From positions 124,001-188,000 of the forward strand of contig NZ_CZRP01000009.1 in NCBI RefSeq assembly GCF_001458115.1: 64,000 nt of DNA. Direction: 5' to 3'. Position 1 is the stretch's first letter; each line of letters starts with the position of its first letter. Made by a program: the position numbers and the translations under genes. The notes below the pieces were generated by a model. That model was not told the DNA's origin, did not search any database, and was given only the letters and a program-made list of their open reading frames with translations. This DNA is from Gracilibacillus massiliensis (GTDB taxonomy: Bacteria > Bacillota > Bacilli > Bacillales > Amphibacillaceae). This document shows, piece after piece, positions 1-9,451 of this stretch.

Positions 1-3000
1 CTTATTTCCAGCAGCGTCTGTTGCATTTGTTACAATTCTATATTTCCCATCTTTCGTAAAAGGAAAAGCTAAGGATGTTACTTCCTTTTCATTCTTCCAT
101 TTAGTGAATTCATTAGTGATTTTTTCATAGTCACCATTCATTTTTTCACGATAAACCTCAATGGTCACATCGTTGGTATTATAGTTATGCTCTGTTATTT
201 TTACAGTTGCCGTTTTTTCCTCTTTGTTAAACGAAGCAATGTTTGTTAATTCAATTTTTGGTTCAATATTATCTACTGCGAAAGACATACTTGATTGATT
301 TGAACGGCCCGATTTATCTTCAGTCTTAACAATTATTTCGTAATCCCCATCCGCTTCAAAGAACTCTTCATCCAGAATATATTGATAATTCTCCTTGTCA
401 GATGAAACCCATTTACCAGTATCACTTTCAGCGTAAGTTTCTGTATTACCTTTATTATCTTTCACGCGAATAGTAACTTCTTTATTTTTTACGTTTTCTT
501 CTGTTAATGTGATAGGAACAAGGTCATTTATTCCTTTATCTTTGATCTTTTCAAATGTTATAAATTCTGGCATTTGATGATCAATGGAAATAACAGGATT
601 CGTTTTATCAATGGTAAATTCTATTACTTGAGATGATTTGTTTCCAGCGTCATCAACGGAAGAAATTTCGATTGCGTAATCTCCTTCTTCGTCAAAAGTG
701 AACTCCTCTGAAAAATTGTCTTCTCCACTTTTTTCATATTTAAAATCTTCATCTTTATTGTTGGTGATAAGTAGGTCATAGCTAGCGATATTCGTATCTG
801 CAATATCAATAGCTACTTCTCGATCATCATCATAATGAACCGTATCCTCTACACCATCAACATTAATAGTAGGATTGGTCAAATCAATTGTGAAATTTTT
901 ATTGATCACTTTTGATTTGTTTCCTGCCTTATCCTCACTGCTAAGTGTTACTTCGTAGTCACCATCTTGATCAAACGTATACGTTAAACTAGACTCTTTA
1001 CTTTCTTTACGCCATTTTTGACTTCCTTCTACCTCTTCCGTTATATCTTCTCCATCTCTTGTTACTTCAAAGTAAACTGTATTTTCAGGATGGTTTAATT
1101 CATTTACATGGAAGTTTACTTGTTGTTCCGTTGCGTAATACTTTCCATCTGCTAAACTATCGATCGACACTTCTGGATTAGTTTTATCAATAGTAAACGT
1201 TATATGCTGTCTATCTGCTTGTTGACCAGCCAAGTCTGTTGCGTCTAATATAATTTCGTATTTACCTTCTGCTTCAAAATCATATTGCCAAACAGCTCGT
1301 TTTTTATCAAAGACAAGATCGGTTTCTATGTTCATTACTTCGAATTGTGAAGTCTCTTCATTCCATTTATTCACTTCTAAGCTTGTTAAGGATTCATCAA
1401 TATTTTGATCTTTGACTTCAATATCAACCGATTTGCTCATATTATAATGCGCCTGATCTTCTACACCAGAAATTACTGTACGTGGTTTATTTGTATCGAT
1501 TGTAAAGGTAGCTGAAGTACCTTGCGCCTGATTTCCAGCATCATCAGTTGCAGCAATATTCATCTTGTATGTTCCATCTTCCTCAAAAGGAAATGATGCA
1601 GAAGATTCATAACTAGTATTCTCCCACTCATCAAATTCTTCTGTTGAATAGGCTTCATACTCACCATCTTCATTCTGTTTTTCAATCTGAATGTTTACAT
1701 TATTTCGTTGATAGTTTACCTCTGATATTACAACTTCCTGGACTAATTTTTTATCATTGTAACGACTAACTTCTGTAAGTTCTATGACTGGTGCAGTATC
1801 ATCGATAGTGAAGGTATGCTCCTTTTCAGAAGAACGACCTGATTGATCTGACGCATCTACAGAAATCGTATATTGACCATCTGCCTCAAAAATCTCTTCA
1901 TCAAAATTGAATTGATACGTGTCCTCTGATTCCACCCATTTACCAGCATCTTGATTTGTCCATGTTTTTTCATTTCCTTCTGTATTTAGGAATTGAACTT
2001 TTACTTCTTTGTCTTTTAAGTAATCATCAGCAACACTTATGTCAAAAAGTTCTGAAAAGCCACCCTGTTCGTTCGCATATGCCGAATTCACATGCTCTTT
2101 TTCTTTTAATTGTGTGTCTAAAATGACTTCAGGATCTGTTTTATCAACAATGAAAGAACGATTAACTTTCTCTGTATCACCACTAAAATTTTGTGCCTCA
2201 ATGGTTAACTCATATTGCCCTTCTTCAAAATTATGTGTAATCCAATATAGAAAAAGTAATCCACCTAAATCATCGCTGTCTAAATAGTGTTCGTTTGTAT
2301 CATCTAAAAGGTTATATTTCGTAACTGTAAATGATGGTCCAGTTCCAAAATCCCAAAGATTGATATTTAATTCAACATCATTTTGATAATATTCTTGCAA
2401 GTCTCCGTTATTCGTTCTATCTCTAATGGTGATCAAATCACTATTGCTATACAAAGTGAATGTCCTGTTAACTGTTTTTTGGTTACCTGCATCATCAATC
2501 AATGTTGCCGATACCTCATATTCACCAGCAACATCCACCTCGTAAGTACCGATTGCTCCCTCATCAGTAGAAGACAACTCTACTTCTTCCTCGTTCACTA
2601 CATCGTTAAACGATCGATGTGTAACCTTAAATGAACTTTCTTGCAAATTCAAATGAGGATCTTTCACACTTAGTGATAAATCAAAAGCTTCATTATACTT
2701 TGATTCATTATCAATTGAGCCCACACCATCTTTAATTGTCACTACAGGTGCAGTTTGGTCAACTGTAATTGCAAATGAATCTAGCTCATGCGTTTTTTCG
2801 CCTTTTTCATCCTTAACAGTTGCTTCTAACGTATAGTTACCATCTTTCTTAAATGTGTAATCTTCTAAAGTCGCTGTTTTTCCATTTACATTTAGGTCTA
2901 CTTCTTCAATGATATCACCATCTTTCACAAATACCTTTGCTGATTCAATATCAATACCGTTTTGTATTCCCAATGAAAAAGTAGAATTGTTTAGCACTGC

Positions 3001-3834
3001 TCCATCTTCTACTTGATTACCATCACTTGAAATTTGCCACTTAGGCTCCCCGTTGTGCACATAAAAAGTTAAAGTCTCTTCATCTGCTTGATTACCTGCC
3101 TTATCTGCAGCATTTATGGTTACCTGATAATCACCATCTTCTTCAAAATCGATGGATGCCCTATTACCATCCCACTCTACTGGCGAATCGGCTGGCTCTC
3201 CATTATGAGTCCATTCAATACTTTTATCCGCTAAATTCTCTTCATCAATAGTCACTTCTAGCGTTGGCGTATTATTATGATAGACTTCCTGATTTTCGAT
3301 ACCTTCATAACCAATAACAGGTTTAGTGGCATCTCTTGTAATAGAAAAGTCGATTGGATTTTGCTGAGTAGGAATGTTCCAAGCATTGTCTTCTTTAAAA
3401 TAAAGTGCTATTTCTAAATTTCCATCCTCAGACAAACTGTCCACTGTGACTTGATAGCGCCCTTGAAAGTTCCCCGAACCGTCTTTCACTTCGGTAACTG
3501 TTGAACTTTTACCGTTACTGTCTAATTGTGCTTCCACATTGAATGGTTGGTCATATGCTATAGCAGAACCCTCATCATCTTCTTTCGGCAATTTTTCATA
3601 ATAGTTACTTAAATCTACCGTGAAAGACACACTATTACTTGTTGTCGTCCGTTCACTTTCAAACCGGTACTCCTGGCTTAAATCCCAGGTATCGCCTCCA
3701 TATTCAACCTTAATGTCTAACTCACTGGAAGAAAACACACTGGAAGAAAAAATAAATGCGGCTGCGACAAAAATCATTAGAAATGAAACGAGAAGATACC
3801 ATTTACTATTCTTGTTCCTTTTGATATAACTCAC
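1..3834 (-). CDS. Giant secreted surface protein of Ig-like repeats (C-terminus outside window)
   Basis: The reading frame is open from a GTG at 3834 to base 1, so at least 1278 residues, with the end beyond the window. The GTG overlaps the TGA stop of the upstream gene and has an AGGAGGG-type ribosome site. The N-terminus has basic residues (YIKRNKNSKW) followed by a hydrophobic segment ending near FSSS, which fits a signal peptide or membrane anchor. The rest is a chain of about ten domains of roughly 100 residues. Each carries a D-x-A-G-N/R motif (DKAGN, DDAGN, DKSGR, DAAGN) and an acidic GDYQ/GEYEI strand, typical of bacterial Ig-like repeats. It is the last visible gene of the Tad pilus locus, so I infer a surface adhesin or pilus-associated protein. 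Sorting signals cannot be judged because the C-terminus is missing. Confidence 0.85.
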   Translation of the reverse strand, partial: MSYIKRNKNSKWYLLVSFLMIFVAAAFIFSSSVFSSSELDIKVEYGGDTWDLSQEYRFESERTTTSNSVSFTVDLSNYYEKLPKEDDEGSAIAYDQPFNVEAQLDSNGKSSTVTEVKDGSGNFQGRYQVTVDSLSEDGNLEIALYFKEDNAWNIPTQQNPIDFSITRDATKPVIGYEGIENQEVYHNNTPTLEVTIDEENLADKSIEWTHNGEPADSPVEWDGNRASIDFEEDGDYQVTINAADKAGNQADEETLTFYVHNGEPKWQISSDGNQVEDGAVLNNSTFSLGIQNGIDIESAKVFVKDGDIIEEVDLNVNGKTATLEDYTFKKDGNYTLEATVKDEKGEKTHELDSFAITVDQTAPVVTIKDGVGSIDNESKYNEAFDLSLSVKDPHLNLQESSFKVTHRSFNDVVNEEEVELSSTDEGAIGTYEVDVAGEYEVSATLIDDAGNQKTVNRTFTLYSNSDLITIRDRTNNGDLQEYYQNDVELNINLWDFGTGPSFTVTKYNLLDDTNEHYLDSDDLGGLLFLYWITHNFEEGQYELTIEAQNFSGDTEKVNRSFIVDKTDPEVILDTQLKEKEHVNSAYANEQGGFSELFDISVADDYLKDKEVKVQFLNTEGNEKTWTNQDAGKWVESEDTYQFNFDEEIFEADGQYTISVDASDQSGRSSEKEHTFTIDDTAPVIELTEVSRYNDKKLVQEVVISEVNYQRNNVNIQIEKQNEDGEYEAYSTEEFDEWENTSYESSASFPFEEDGTYKMNIAATDDAGNQAQGTSATFTIDTNKPRTVISGVEDQAHYNMSKSVDIEVKDQNIDESLTSLEVNKWNEETSQFEVMNIETDLVFDKKRAVWQYDFEAEGKYEIILDATDLAGQQADRQHITFTIDKTNPEVSIDSLADGKYYATEQQVNFHVNELNHPENTVYFEVTRDGEDITEEVEGSQKWRKESKESSLTYTFDQDGDYEVTLSSEDKAGNKSKVINKNFTIDLTNPTINVDGVEDTVHYDDDREVAIDIADTNIASYDLLITNNKDEDFKYEKSGEDNFSEEFTFDEEGDYAIEISSVDDAGNKSSQVIEFTIDKTNPVISIDHQMPEFITFEKIKDKGINDLVPITLTEENVKNKEVTIRVKDNKGNTETYAESDTGKWVSSDKENYQYILDEEFFEADGDYEIIVKTEDKSGRSNQSSMSFAVDNIEPKIELTNIASFNKEEKTATVKITEHNYNTNDVTIEVYREKMNGDYEKITNEFTKWKNEKEVTSLAFPFTKDGKYRIVTNATDAAGNK

Positions 3835-4343
3835 TTAATACCCTCCTTAAATACTGGTTCTTTATGAACAACTACAATGTCCTCTTCGATAACAAAAGGA
3901 TGATTTTCTTCACCCAGTAACTCGGTTTCATTGGCTAATAGTGTTGTCTCTTCTAATAACTCTGTTTGGTGTTCTTCTTCTAATAAAGCCGTTTGTGAAG
4001 GGTTATCTTCCTCCACTATTTCGGTGAAATTATTCTCTGCTTCTAGTAACTCAGTTTGCTCGTACGTTTGCTGTGGTTTAACTTGTGAAACCTGTTCACT
4101 TTGACTCCCATTCGTGGTATTCAATTTTTTTAATTTAATGCTGCTTGACGTATGTTCTTGTTTGTACCACATTTGAAAAGCAGCATTATTTTGATTTCTT
4201 TTGTGCTTCCTCATTCGAAGACCTGTTAAATCCTCTAAAACGTCTAAGATATCAAGTCTTTTAAATAACCAAATAGCAATTGGAAGGGTGATCAATGCAC
4301 CAGTAATACCACCATATAGCATTATTTTATATGTTAATTCCAT
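3831..4343 (-). CDS. Single-pass membrane protein with repeated T-x-L-L motifs
   Basis: A 170-residue protein with one N-terminal membrane segment (about residues 7-27) and a long, very acidic cytoplasmic-type tail. The tail holds five T-x-L-L motifs: QTELLEAE, QTALLEEE, QTELLEET, TTLLAN and ETELLGEE. The FHA protein encoded at 9452-10972 carries a similar ETTLL motif next to its FHA domain, and a Ser/Thr kinase is encoded immediately upstream. I infer that these threonines are phospho-acceptors and FHA docking sites. Its stop codon overlaps the GTG start of the giant surface protein, so translation of the two may be coupled. I do not recognise a named family. The function is inferred from context only. 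Confidence 0.8.
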   Translation of the reverse strand: MELTYKIMLYGGITGALITLPIAIWLFKRLDILDVLEDLTGLRMRKHKRNQNNAAFQMWYKQEHTSSSIKLKKLNTTNGSQSEQVSQVKPQQTYEQTELLEAENNFTEIVEEDNPSQTALLEEEHQTELLEETTLLANETELLGEENHPFVIEEDIVVVHKEPVFKEGIK

Positions 4344-4353
4344 ATCACCCCTC

Positions 4354-6294
4354 CTATATAACTGAATTATTTTGCAGTCTTCGCTCTAATTTTTCTACAT
4401 CTGAATTATCTTTTATTTCATCCAGTTCCATTAATTCCTGGTAATATTGTCTGACTGTATCATAGTTCCTTTTATCTTCTTCTTTATCCTGCTCCATATC
4501 TATCAACAAATTAATTAGTTTTACATACGACGAGATTGAGTTAGGATACTGCTGCAAAATCTCTTGATAATAGGTAACTGCTTGTGCATTTTCCCCTATC
4601 TCATGATAAATACTGCCGATCGTAATCATGATGTCCTCTTGATCTTCTACATCAAGCAGTAAAAGATTATTATAGTGATCGATTGCTTGATAAAAGTCTT
4701 CACTTGCACTAGTTTGACTTTCTGGTTGTATCCCTCTACTATAATAGGCTTGTGCTAATTTACGCTCGAAATTTTCTTCAAAACTAAAGGTTAACTCATC
4801 CTGATCAAGTATTTCGATAATAGATTGGGCTTTATTAATGATGTCAATGGCTTTTGTGTTAGCATCTTCTATTTGTCCCTTATACGAAAGATAGATATTC
4901 GCAAGGGCATTGTAATTTTCAACTTTTCTTCTATTGTTGGCTTCACTATCGTTAAATTGTTCGAAGTTTTCCAATTCTTCTACAAATTTAGCAAAATCAA
5001 TATTTAACTCACTCATGGTTGAGGCTAGTGTTTTATAGTATTGGGCTTCCGGCTCCTCTTCTTCGTCGACTTGTCTGAAATACTTTAAGGCATTGTTATA
5101 ATCCTTTTGTACATCAAAGTAGGTCATACCCACATAAAACAAAACCTCATCATTATCATCAACGCCACCATATCCTTGATCTATATTTGACTCAATAGCT
5201 GCAAGACCTTTTTCTGTCTCGCCTCTATTTACATAGAAATCTAATAATCTGTTATATGCTTGTGCCCTACCACTATCTAATGAGATAGCTTTTTCTAATA
5301 GAATTTTAGCTTCCGTTTCTTCTCCTTCAATAAGGGCATTTTCAGCCTCACTTATTAACCCCATATAATCCTGGTATTGCACTTTCTGCACACCGTTATA
5401 CCCAAACACTGCTGTACCAGTAAAGCCAAGAAATAATAAAGACGGTAAAAGGAAGAAAGCTAATTTCTTTGTTAATTGCTTTTTATAACCTTGTGTTAAT
5501 TTGTTTATCTGATTGAGATCAACATATAACTCCTCAACTTGCTGGTAGCGCTCTTCAGGCTCCACTTGTGTACAGCGTTGAATGATATATTCAAGCCCTT
5601 CCGGTAATGTTGGATCCCATGTTCGAATAGGTCTAATTTCAAAAGGAGGTTCATTTAAACTTTTACCTGTTACAAGGTGGTAAAGAGTAACACCTAAACT
5701 ATAAATGTCTGTTCGCCTATCTGTTTGTTTACCTGCAATTTGTTCTGGTGCTGCATATGCCTTAGTTCCCAAATTAGTTGTGTCTGTCGAACTTTCTGTC
5801 TTATATTCTCTGGCAATCCCAAAATCAACGAGTTTTATTTTTCCGTCCGGTGTCAACATCACGTTATCGGGTTTCATATCTCGGTATATAATCGGATGTG
5901 GCTCTTGATTGTGCAGATAACCTAGCACGTCCGCTAATTGTTTCGCCCATTCAATTACATCATCTGGTGGAACCCGATATTCTCGGTCCAGCTTTTCCTT
6001 TAGAGATTCACCCTCAATGTAATCCATTACGACATAAATGCCATCTTTTGTTTCGATAATGTCATAAATTCTCGGTAAAGCCGGATGTTCTAATTTTTTC
6101 AGCATATTAGCTTCTACTACTAGGCTGTTGAGGAGTACTTCATGATTGCTACTTTGGCGTTTGCGAATATCTTTAACAACTAATGACTTCTTGAGGCGAT
6201 TATCCATCGCTAAATAAACAATACTCATACCACCGCGACCGATTTCCTTCAGAATTTCATATCTGCCATCCACTACTTTTCCAATTTGCAGCAT
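4354..6294 (-). CDS. Membrane Ser/Thr protein kinase with extracytoplasmic TPR domain
   Basis: 646 residues. An N-terminal Hanks-type kinase domain (about 12-270) has a glycine loop GRGGMSIVY, the ATP-binding lysine at K41 (VVKDIRK), catalytic YRDMKPDN, DFG in VDFGIAREY, a threonine-rich activation loop and AAPEQ. One membrane segment (about 281-303) follows. The outer region is built of TPR-like repeats, not the PASTA repeats usual for the Firmicute PrkC/Stk1 kinases. It lies with two PP2C phosphatases and an FHA protein inside a Tad pilus locus, so it probably regulates pilus assembly or the surface protein by threonine phosphorylation. The start is supported by GGAGG nine bases upstream. 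The kinase assignment is secure; the substrates are inferred. Confidence 0.93.
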   Translation of the reverse strand: MLQIGKVVDGRYEILKEIGRGGMSIVYLAMDNRLKKSLVVKDIRKRQSSNHEVLLNSLVVEANMLKKLEHPALPRIYDIIETKDGIYVVMDYIEGESLKEKLDREYRVPPDDVIEWAKQLADVLGYLHNQEPHPIIYRDMKPDNVMLTPDGKIKLVDFGIAREYKTESSTDTTNLGTKAYAAPEQIAGKQTDRRTDIYSLGVTLYHLVTGKSLNEPPFEIRPIRTWDPTLPEGLEYIIQRCTQVEPEERYQQVEELYVDLNQINKLTQGYKKQLTKKLAFFLLPSLLFLGFTGTAVFGYNGVQKVQYQDYMGLISEAENALIEGEETEAKILLEKAISLDSGRAQAYNRLLDFYVNRGETEKGLAAIESNIDQGYGGVDDNDEVLFYVGMTYFDVQKDYNNALKYFRQVDEEEEPEAQYYKTLASTMSELNIDFAKFVEELENFEQFNDSEANNRRKVENYNALANIYLSYKGQIEDANTKAIDIINKAQSIIEILDQDELTFSFEENFERKLAQAYYSRGIQPESQTSASEDFYQAIDHYNNLLLLDVEDQEDIMITIGSIYHEIGENAQAVTYYQEILQQYPNSISSYVKLINLLIDMEQDKEEDKRNYDTVRQYYQELMELDEIKDNSDVEKLERRLQNNSVI

Positions 6295-6445
6295 AATTTA
6301 AAGCCTCCTCTCAATTTGACAACCTCTCAGCACTCTACAATAGTCGGTTTCTTAAAATTACCAATCTATAATTTTACACTTTTACTATTTCTTTTCTAAC
6401 AAATAAGAGTGAGTGAACGTCTGTGTATACGCCCTAATAGGGTTT

Positions 6446-7744
6446 TTAATTGTCTCCCCCAATAACATATACTTTGGTATTTTTTTGTTCACTATCTGTA
6501 TGAAAAACAAGTGCACGATCACCATCAATTGCGGGTCCGTGTGCATCTCCATCACTTAAAACATAATTTTCCTTCATATCACCTGTTTTCCCATCAATCA
6601 CTGTAAATCTGTTCTTATTTGTCCCTTTTTCATTTAAGGTGGTTCTCACATATACATCACCATTGTTGTATGACACTTCAAAATCGTCATGTGACGGTCC
6701 GTCTATATTTGTCTCTTGAACCAATTCTCCACCAATCGCTGTATGCCAAAGTGTCTGACCATCATTTTTGTCGTATGCTGATATACCATATTTTGATTTC
6801 ATATAAAGGGTGTCGCCCTCTATTTCCACTCGTAAATCATCAATACCCTCTGATCTCGTCATTTCCGGGGTAGTGAGTAGTTTTTCTGGTGTCTCCACCC
6901 CATCCGTAAATTTATACACGTGCACACTAGTTTCACCTGTATTAGTCATTGTTTCTTCTGATTCTTCGGTTACATAAAAGTCGTTTCCATCCGTACCGAC
7001 GTAATGTAAATAAGTCTCTGCTTCATATTCAAACATTTTCTCACCATCGGCTGTTGAAAAAACTGCTAGACCCTCATCGCCCTGCAATACGACAGCATTA
7101 TCAGTTCCATACACTTTAGCAAAGGAGAAGTCCACATCTGGTTCAATTTGCCATAGTTCTTCTTCTTGTTTTGTATCAAAAGCAATAATTTTTCCATCAT
7201 CTTGCCAAATTATACTATCACCACTCTTGGATATGGATGGTATAGAATCTACAGGTGTTAGTACTTTTTTCTCTCCTGTATCTATGTTGATTTCAACAAG
7301 ATGATATTGATCGCGATTCTCTAAATCTTCTCCATTAATTGTATAATGGTACTCATTAAAAAAATAAGATGTTGCGTATGTAGCATTTCTCTGTAGAGGT
7401 CTTCCATCACCATCTAATGAAAAATCGCTCATTTTTCCATTTAGATAATCATAATAAAAACTTTTTGTATCTCCACTCAAAACCACTGTGCCATTACCTG
7501 CAACTATTTGGAAAACATGTTCAGGTAATTCAGCATTATCAATGGTATTCACTTGATAGTCAGATTCTTCAAAATTTGTAGTTTCCCAATCTAATAGATT
7601 TGTGATTGTATTGTCTGCATTTGATTCATCTGCTGTGTTACTTCCCTCTTCGCCATCTGCAGGTTTTGAATCATTGCTGCATGCAATTAAGCCAACTGCA
7701 AGCAGAAGTGAAATTCCGATTAAATAGATTATTTGTTTTTTCAT
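6446..7744 (-). CDS. Lipoprotein with PQQ-like beta-propeller repeats
   Basis: I start this gene at the ATG at 7744, giving about 432 residues beginning MKKQIIYLIG. This start gives a lipoprotein signal with lipobox VGLIAC and has AAAGGAG upstream; the frame also stays open for 35 codons before it. The mature part is acidic and contains PQQ-type propeller strands such as SAYDKNDGQTLWHTAIGG and VIDGKTGDMKENYV. This predicts an extracellular, membrane-anchored beta-propeller used as a binding or scaffold surface. It sits between the second PP2C phosphatase and the kinase, which suggests an outer sensor or partner of the kinase TPR domain. That partnership is inference. Confidence 0.85.
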   Translation of the reverse strand: MKKQIIYLIGISLLLAVGLIACSNDSKPADGEEGSNTADESNADNTITNLLDWETTNFEESDYQVNTIDNAELPEHVFQIVAGNGTVVLSGDTKSFYYDYLNGKMSDFSLDGDGRPLQRNATYATSYFFNEYHYTINGEDLENRDQYHLVEINIDTGEKKVLTPVDSIPSISKSGDSIIWQDDGKIIAFDTKQEEELWQIEPDVDFSFAKVYGTDNAVVLQGDEGLAVFSTADGEKMFEYEAETYLHYVGTDGNDFYVTEESEETMTNTGETSVHVYKFTDGVETPEKLLTTPEMTRSEGIDDLRVEIEGDTLYMKSKYGISAYDKNDGQTLWHTAIGGELVQETNIDGPSHDDFEVSYNNGDVYVRTTLNEKGTNKNRFTVIDGKTGDMKENYVLSDGDAHGPAIDGDRALVFHTDSEQKNTKVYVIGGDN

Positions 7745-7852
7745 TGTATGTGTATCTCCTTTATATAATATTGTTATATTAAGTCTTGTCTTTCTCATCA
7801 ATATTTGCAGTTGCGAATTTACAATAAGAAAAAGGTTTGATATTCCCAAAGC

Positions 7853-8620
7853 CTATTTTAATTTTATTAAAATAGATGTAATATCATCTGTTTCTTGTCT
7901 GTTTTGGATTGTGTTTACAATGGATGCCAACGTGTTTTGCATTGCTTCCTTTGTTTTTAGTAAGGATGGTTGCAAGTCTTGCAGCATTTCCTGATCTGTT
8001 AGTCGATGATAAAATCCATCTGTACATAGTAGAATCATTTCATTTTCAGTTAACACACCACTTGTTGTGGCAACCTCTATAACTGGTTCAATTCCAATAC
8101 ACTGTAATAGCACATGACGTTCGGGATGTGTTGTTGCCTGTTCCATCGTAATCGTTCCTCTTTCTAATTCTCTTGCAACGACGGATTGATCTTTTGTTAA
8201 TTGATTAAGCTCTTGCCCTATCGAATACGCGCGACTGTCTCCTACTTGAAATGTGAAAAACTGCTGTTCTCTCACTAAGATGGCAGTCAGTGTAGTGCCA
8301 CATTTTATTTGATTCAATGTTCCATAATCGATTAATTGTTCATTTAAATACTCTATTTTATTTACAAAATGAACGGGAATCTCGTCAAAAGAATAGCTCT
8401 GCAACAGATTTGGCAATGTCTCTTGAAACCATTCTGATAATCCCTCTATGATCATAGTACTTGCTACTTCACCTTTTCCTAGTCCACCCATTCCATCACA
8501 TACCACGAATAAGCCGACTGTACCTTGATTCGTTTGTGCTGTCTTGATCATTAGTGCATCTTGGTTTATTTGTTTCATCGTTCCTTTTTCCGTATAATAA
8601 GTTGTCATAAAAGGCACCAA
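7853..8620 (-). CDS. PP2C-type Ser/Thr protein phosphatase (second copy)
   Basis: About 255 residues with PPM/PP2C motifs: an N-terminal QINQDA, metal-binding VVCDGMGGLGKGE, GTTLTAIL, VGDSRAY, LLCTDGFYHRL and a C-terminal TDDITSILIKL. It should remove phosphate from targets of the neighbouring kinase. Two starts are possible. The TTG at 8620 has AAAGGA eight bases upstream. The ATG at 8608 would give the family's usual N-terminus but has a poorer ribosome site. It follows the first PP2C gene by about 22 bases. Two adjacent PP2C genes are unusual, because kinase loci generally carry one. Confidence 0.92.
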   Translation of the reverse strand: MVPFMTTYYTEKGTMKQINQDALMIKTAQTNQGTVGLFVVCDGMGGLGKGEVASTMIIEGLSEWFQETLPNLLQSYSFDEIPVHFVNKIEYLNEQLIDYGTLNQIKCGTTLTAILVREQQFFTFQVGDSRAYSIGQELNQLTKDQSVVARELERGTITMEQATTHPERHVLLQCIGIEPVIEVATTSGVLTENEMILLCTDGFYHRLTDQEMLQDLQPSLLKTKEAMQNTLASIVNTIQNRQETDDITSILIKLK

Positions 8621-8642
8621 TTCCGCCGTCCTTTCCTATTGT

Positions 8643-9446
8643 TTATTTTGGCGTTACAATGGATACCGTTATATTATCAGTAGCCCCTCTTACATCCGCA
8701 TCATTCACAAGAAAATCTGCTAATGATTGATAGGATTGCTCTGAGTCTTCTAATGTTTGGAAACTATCTACTAACGCCTCTATTGGATAAATGTTATAAA
8801 AGCCATCACTGCATAAGAAGAAAATATCTTTTTTTGAAAACGTTCCTTCCATCGTAAGTGGGGATAATCCTTCATTAATTCCTAAACATTGCATGATTAC
8901 GTTCTTCTTTGGATGGTGTTCTGCTTCTTCAACTGTTAATAATTTCTTTCTCACCTGATCCATTACCCACGAATGATCTTCCGTCAATTGAGTTAAATCA
9001 TGCTGCTGTTCTTCATTGCGATCAGACAGCTGGTAAACTCTACTATCCCCAACATGAATAATGAAATATGTATCCTTGTAAAGGAATAAGACAGAAGCTG
9101 TGGTACCAATTTTCTTGCCTGAGTCTTTTGCTTCTTGAAGGAGGTCTTCATTTATTTCCTTTAATAACATTTCCATTTCACTTGCTATTTTTGTAAATGG
9201 ATAGGGAAGAGCTAAGATCGCTGATGCCTTTTTTCTAAACCACGTATCCAGCTTGGTAACAACCATTTGACTTGCTATTTCCCCAGCTTCATACCCTCCC
9301 ATTCCATCGGCAACAACTGTTACCAGCAATTCATTACCTTTCCGATCGACCTTCGTATTGAGATAGGCATTATCTTCATTTGTATTTCTGACAGATCCCT
9401 TGTGTGTGGATAGTCCATATCTCCATGTAGACTTCTTTAGTTTCAT
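8643..9446 (-). CDS. PP2C-type Ser/Thr protein phosphatase (first copy)
   Basis: About 267 residues. PP2C motifs are RNTNEDNAYL, VVADGMGGYEAGE, GTTASVLFL, HVGDSRVYQL, FLCSDGFYNI and DNITVSIV, so the metal-binding aspartates are intact. Two ATGs exist six bases apart. The second, at 9446, has AAAGGA at the ideal eight-base distance, whereas the first overlaps the upstream stop as TAATG and is only two bases from the Shine-Dalgarno sequence. It lies directly after the FHA gene. It is a cytosolic phosphatase expected to oppose the membrane kinase. It is clearly diverged from its neighbour, so the pair is an old duplication or two independent specificities. Confidence 0.93.
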   Translation of the reverse strand: MKLKKSTWRYGLSTHKGSVRNTNEDNAYLNTKVDRKGNELLVTVVADGMGGYEAGEIASQMVVTKLDTWFRKKASAILALPYPFTKIASEMEMLLKEINEDLLQEAKDSGKKIGTTASVLFLYKDTYFIIHVGDSRVYQLSDRNEEQQHDLTQLTEDHSWVMDQVRKKLLTVEEAEHHPKKNVIMQCLGINEGLSPLTMEGTFSKKDIFFLCSDGFYNIYPIEALVDSFQTLEDSEQSYQSLADFLVNDADVRGATDNITVSIVTPK

Positions 9447-9451
9447 AAGCA

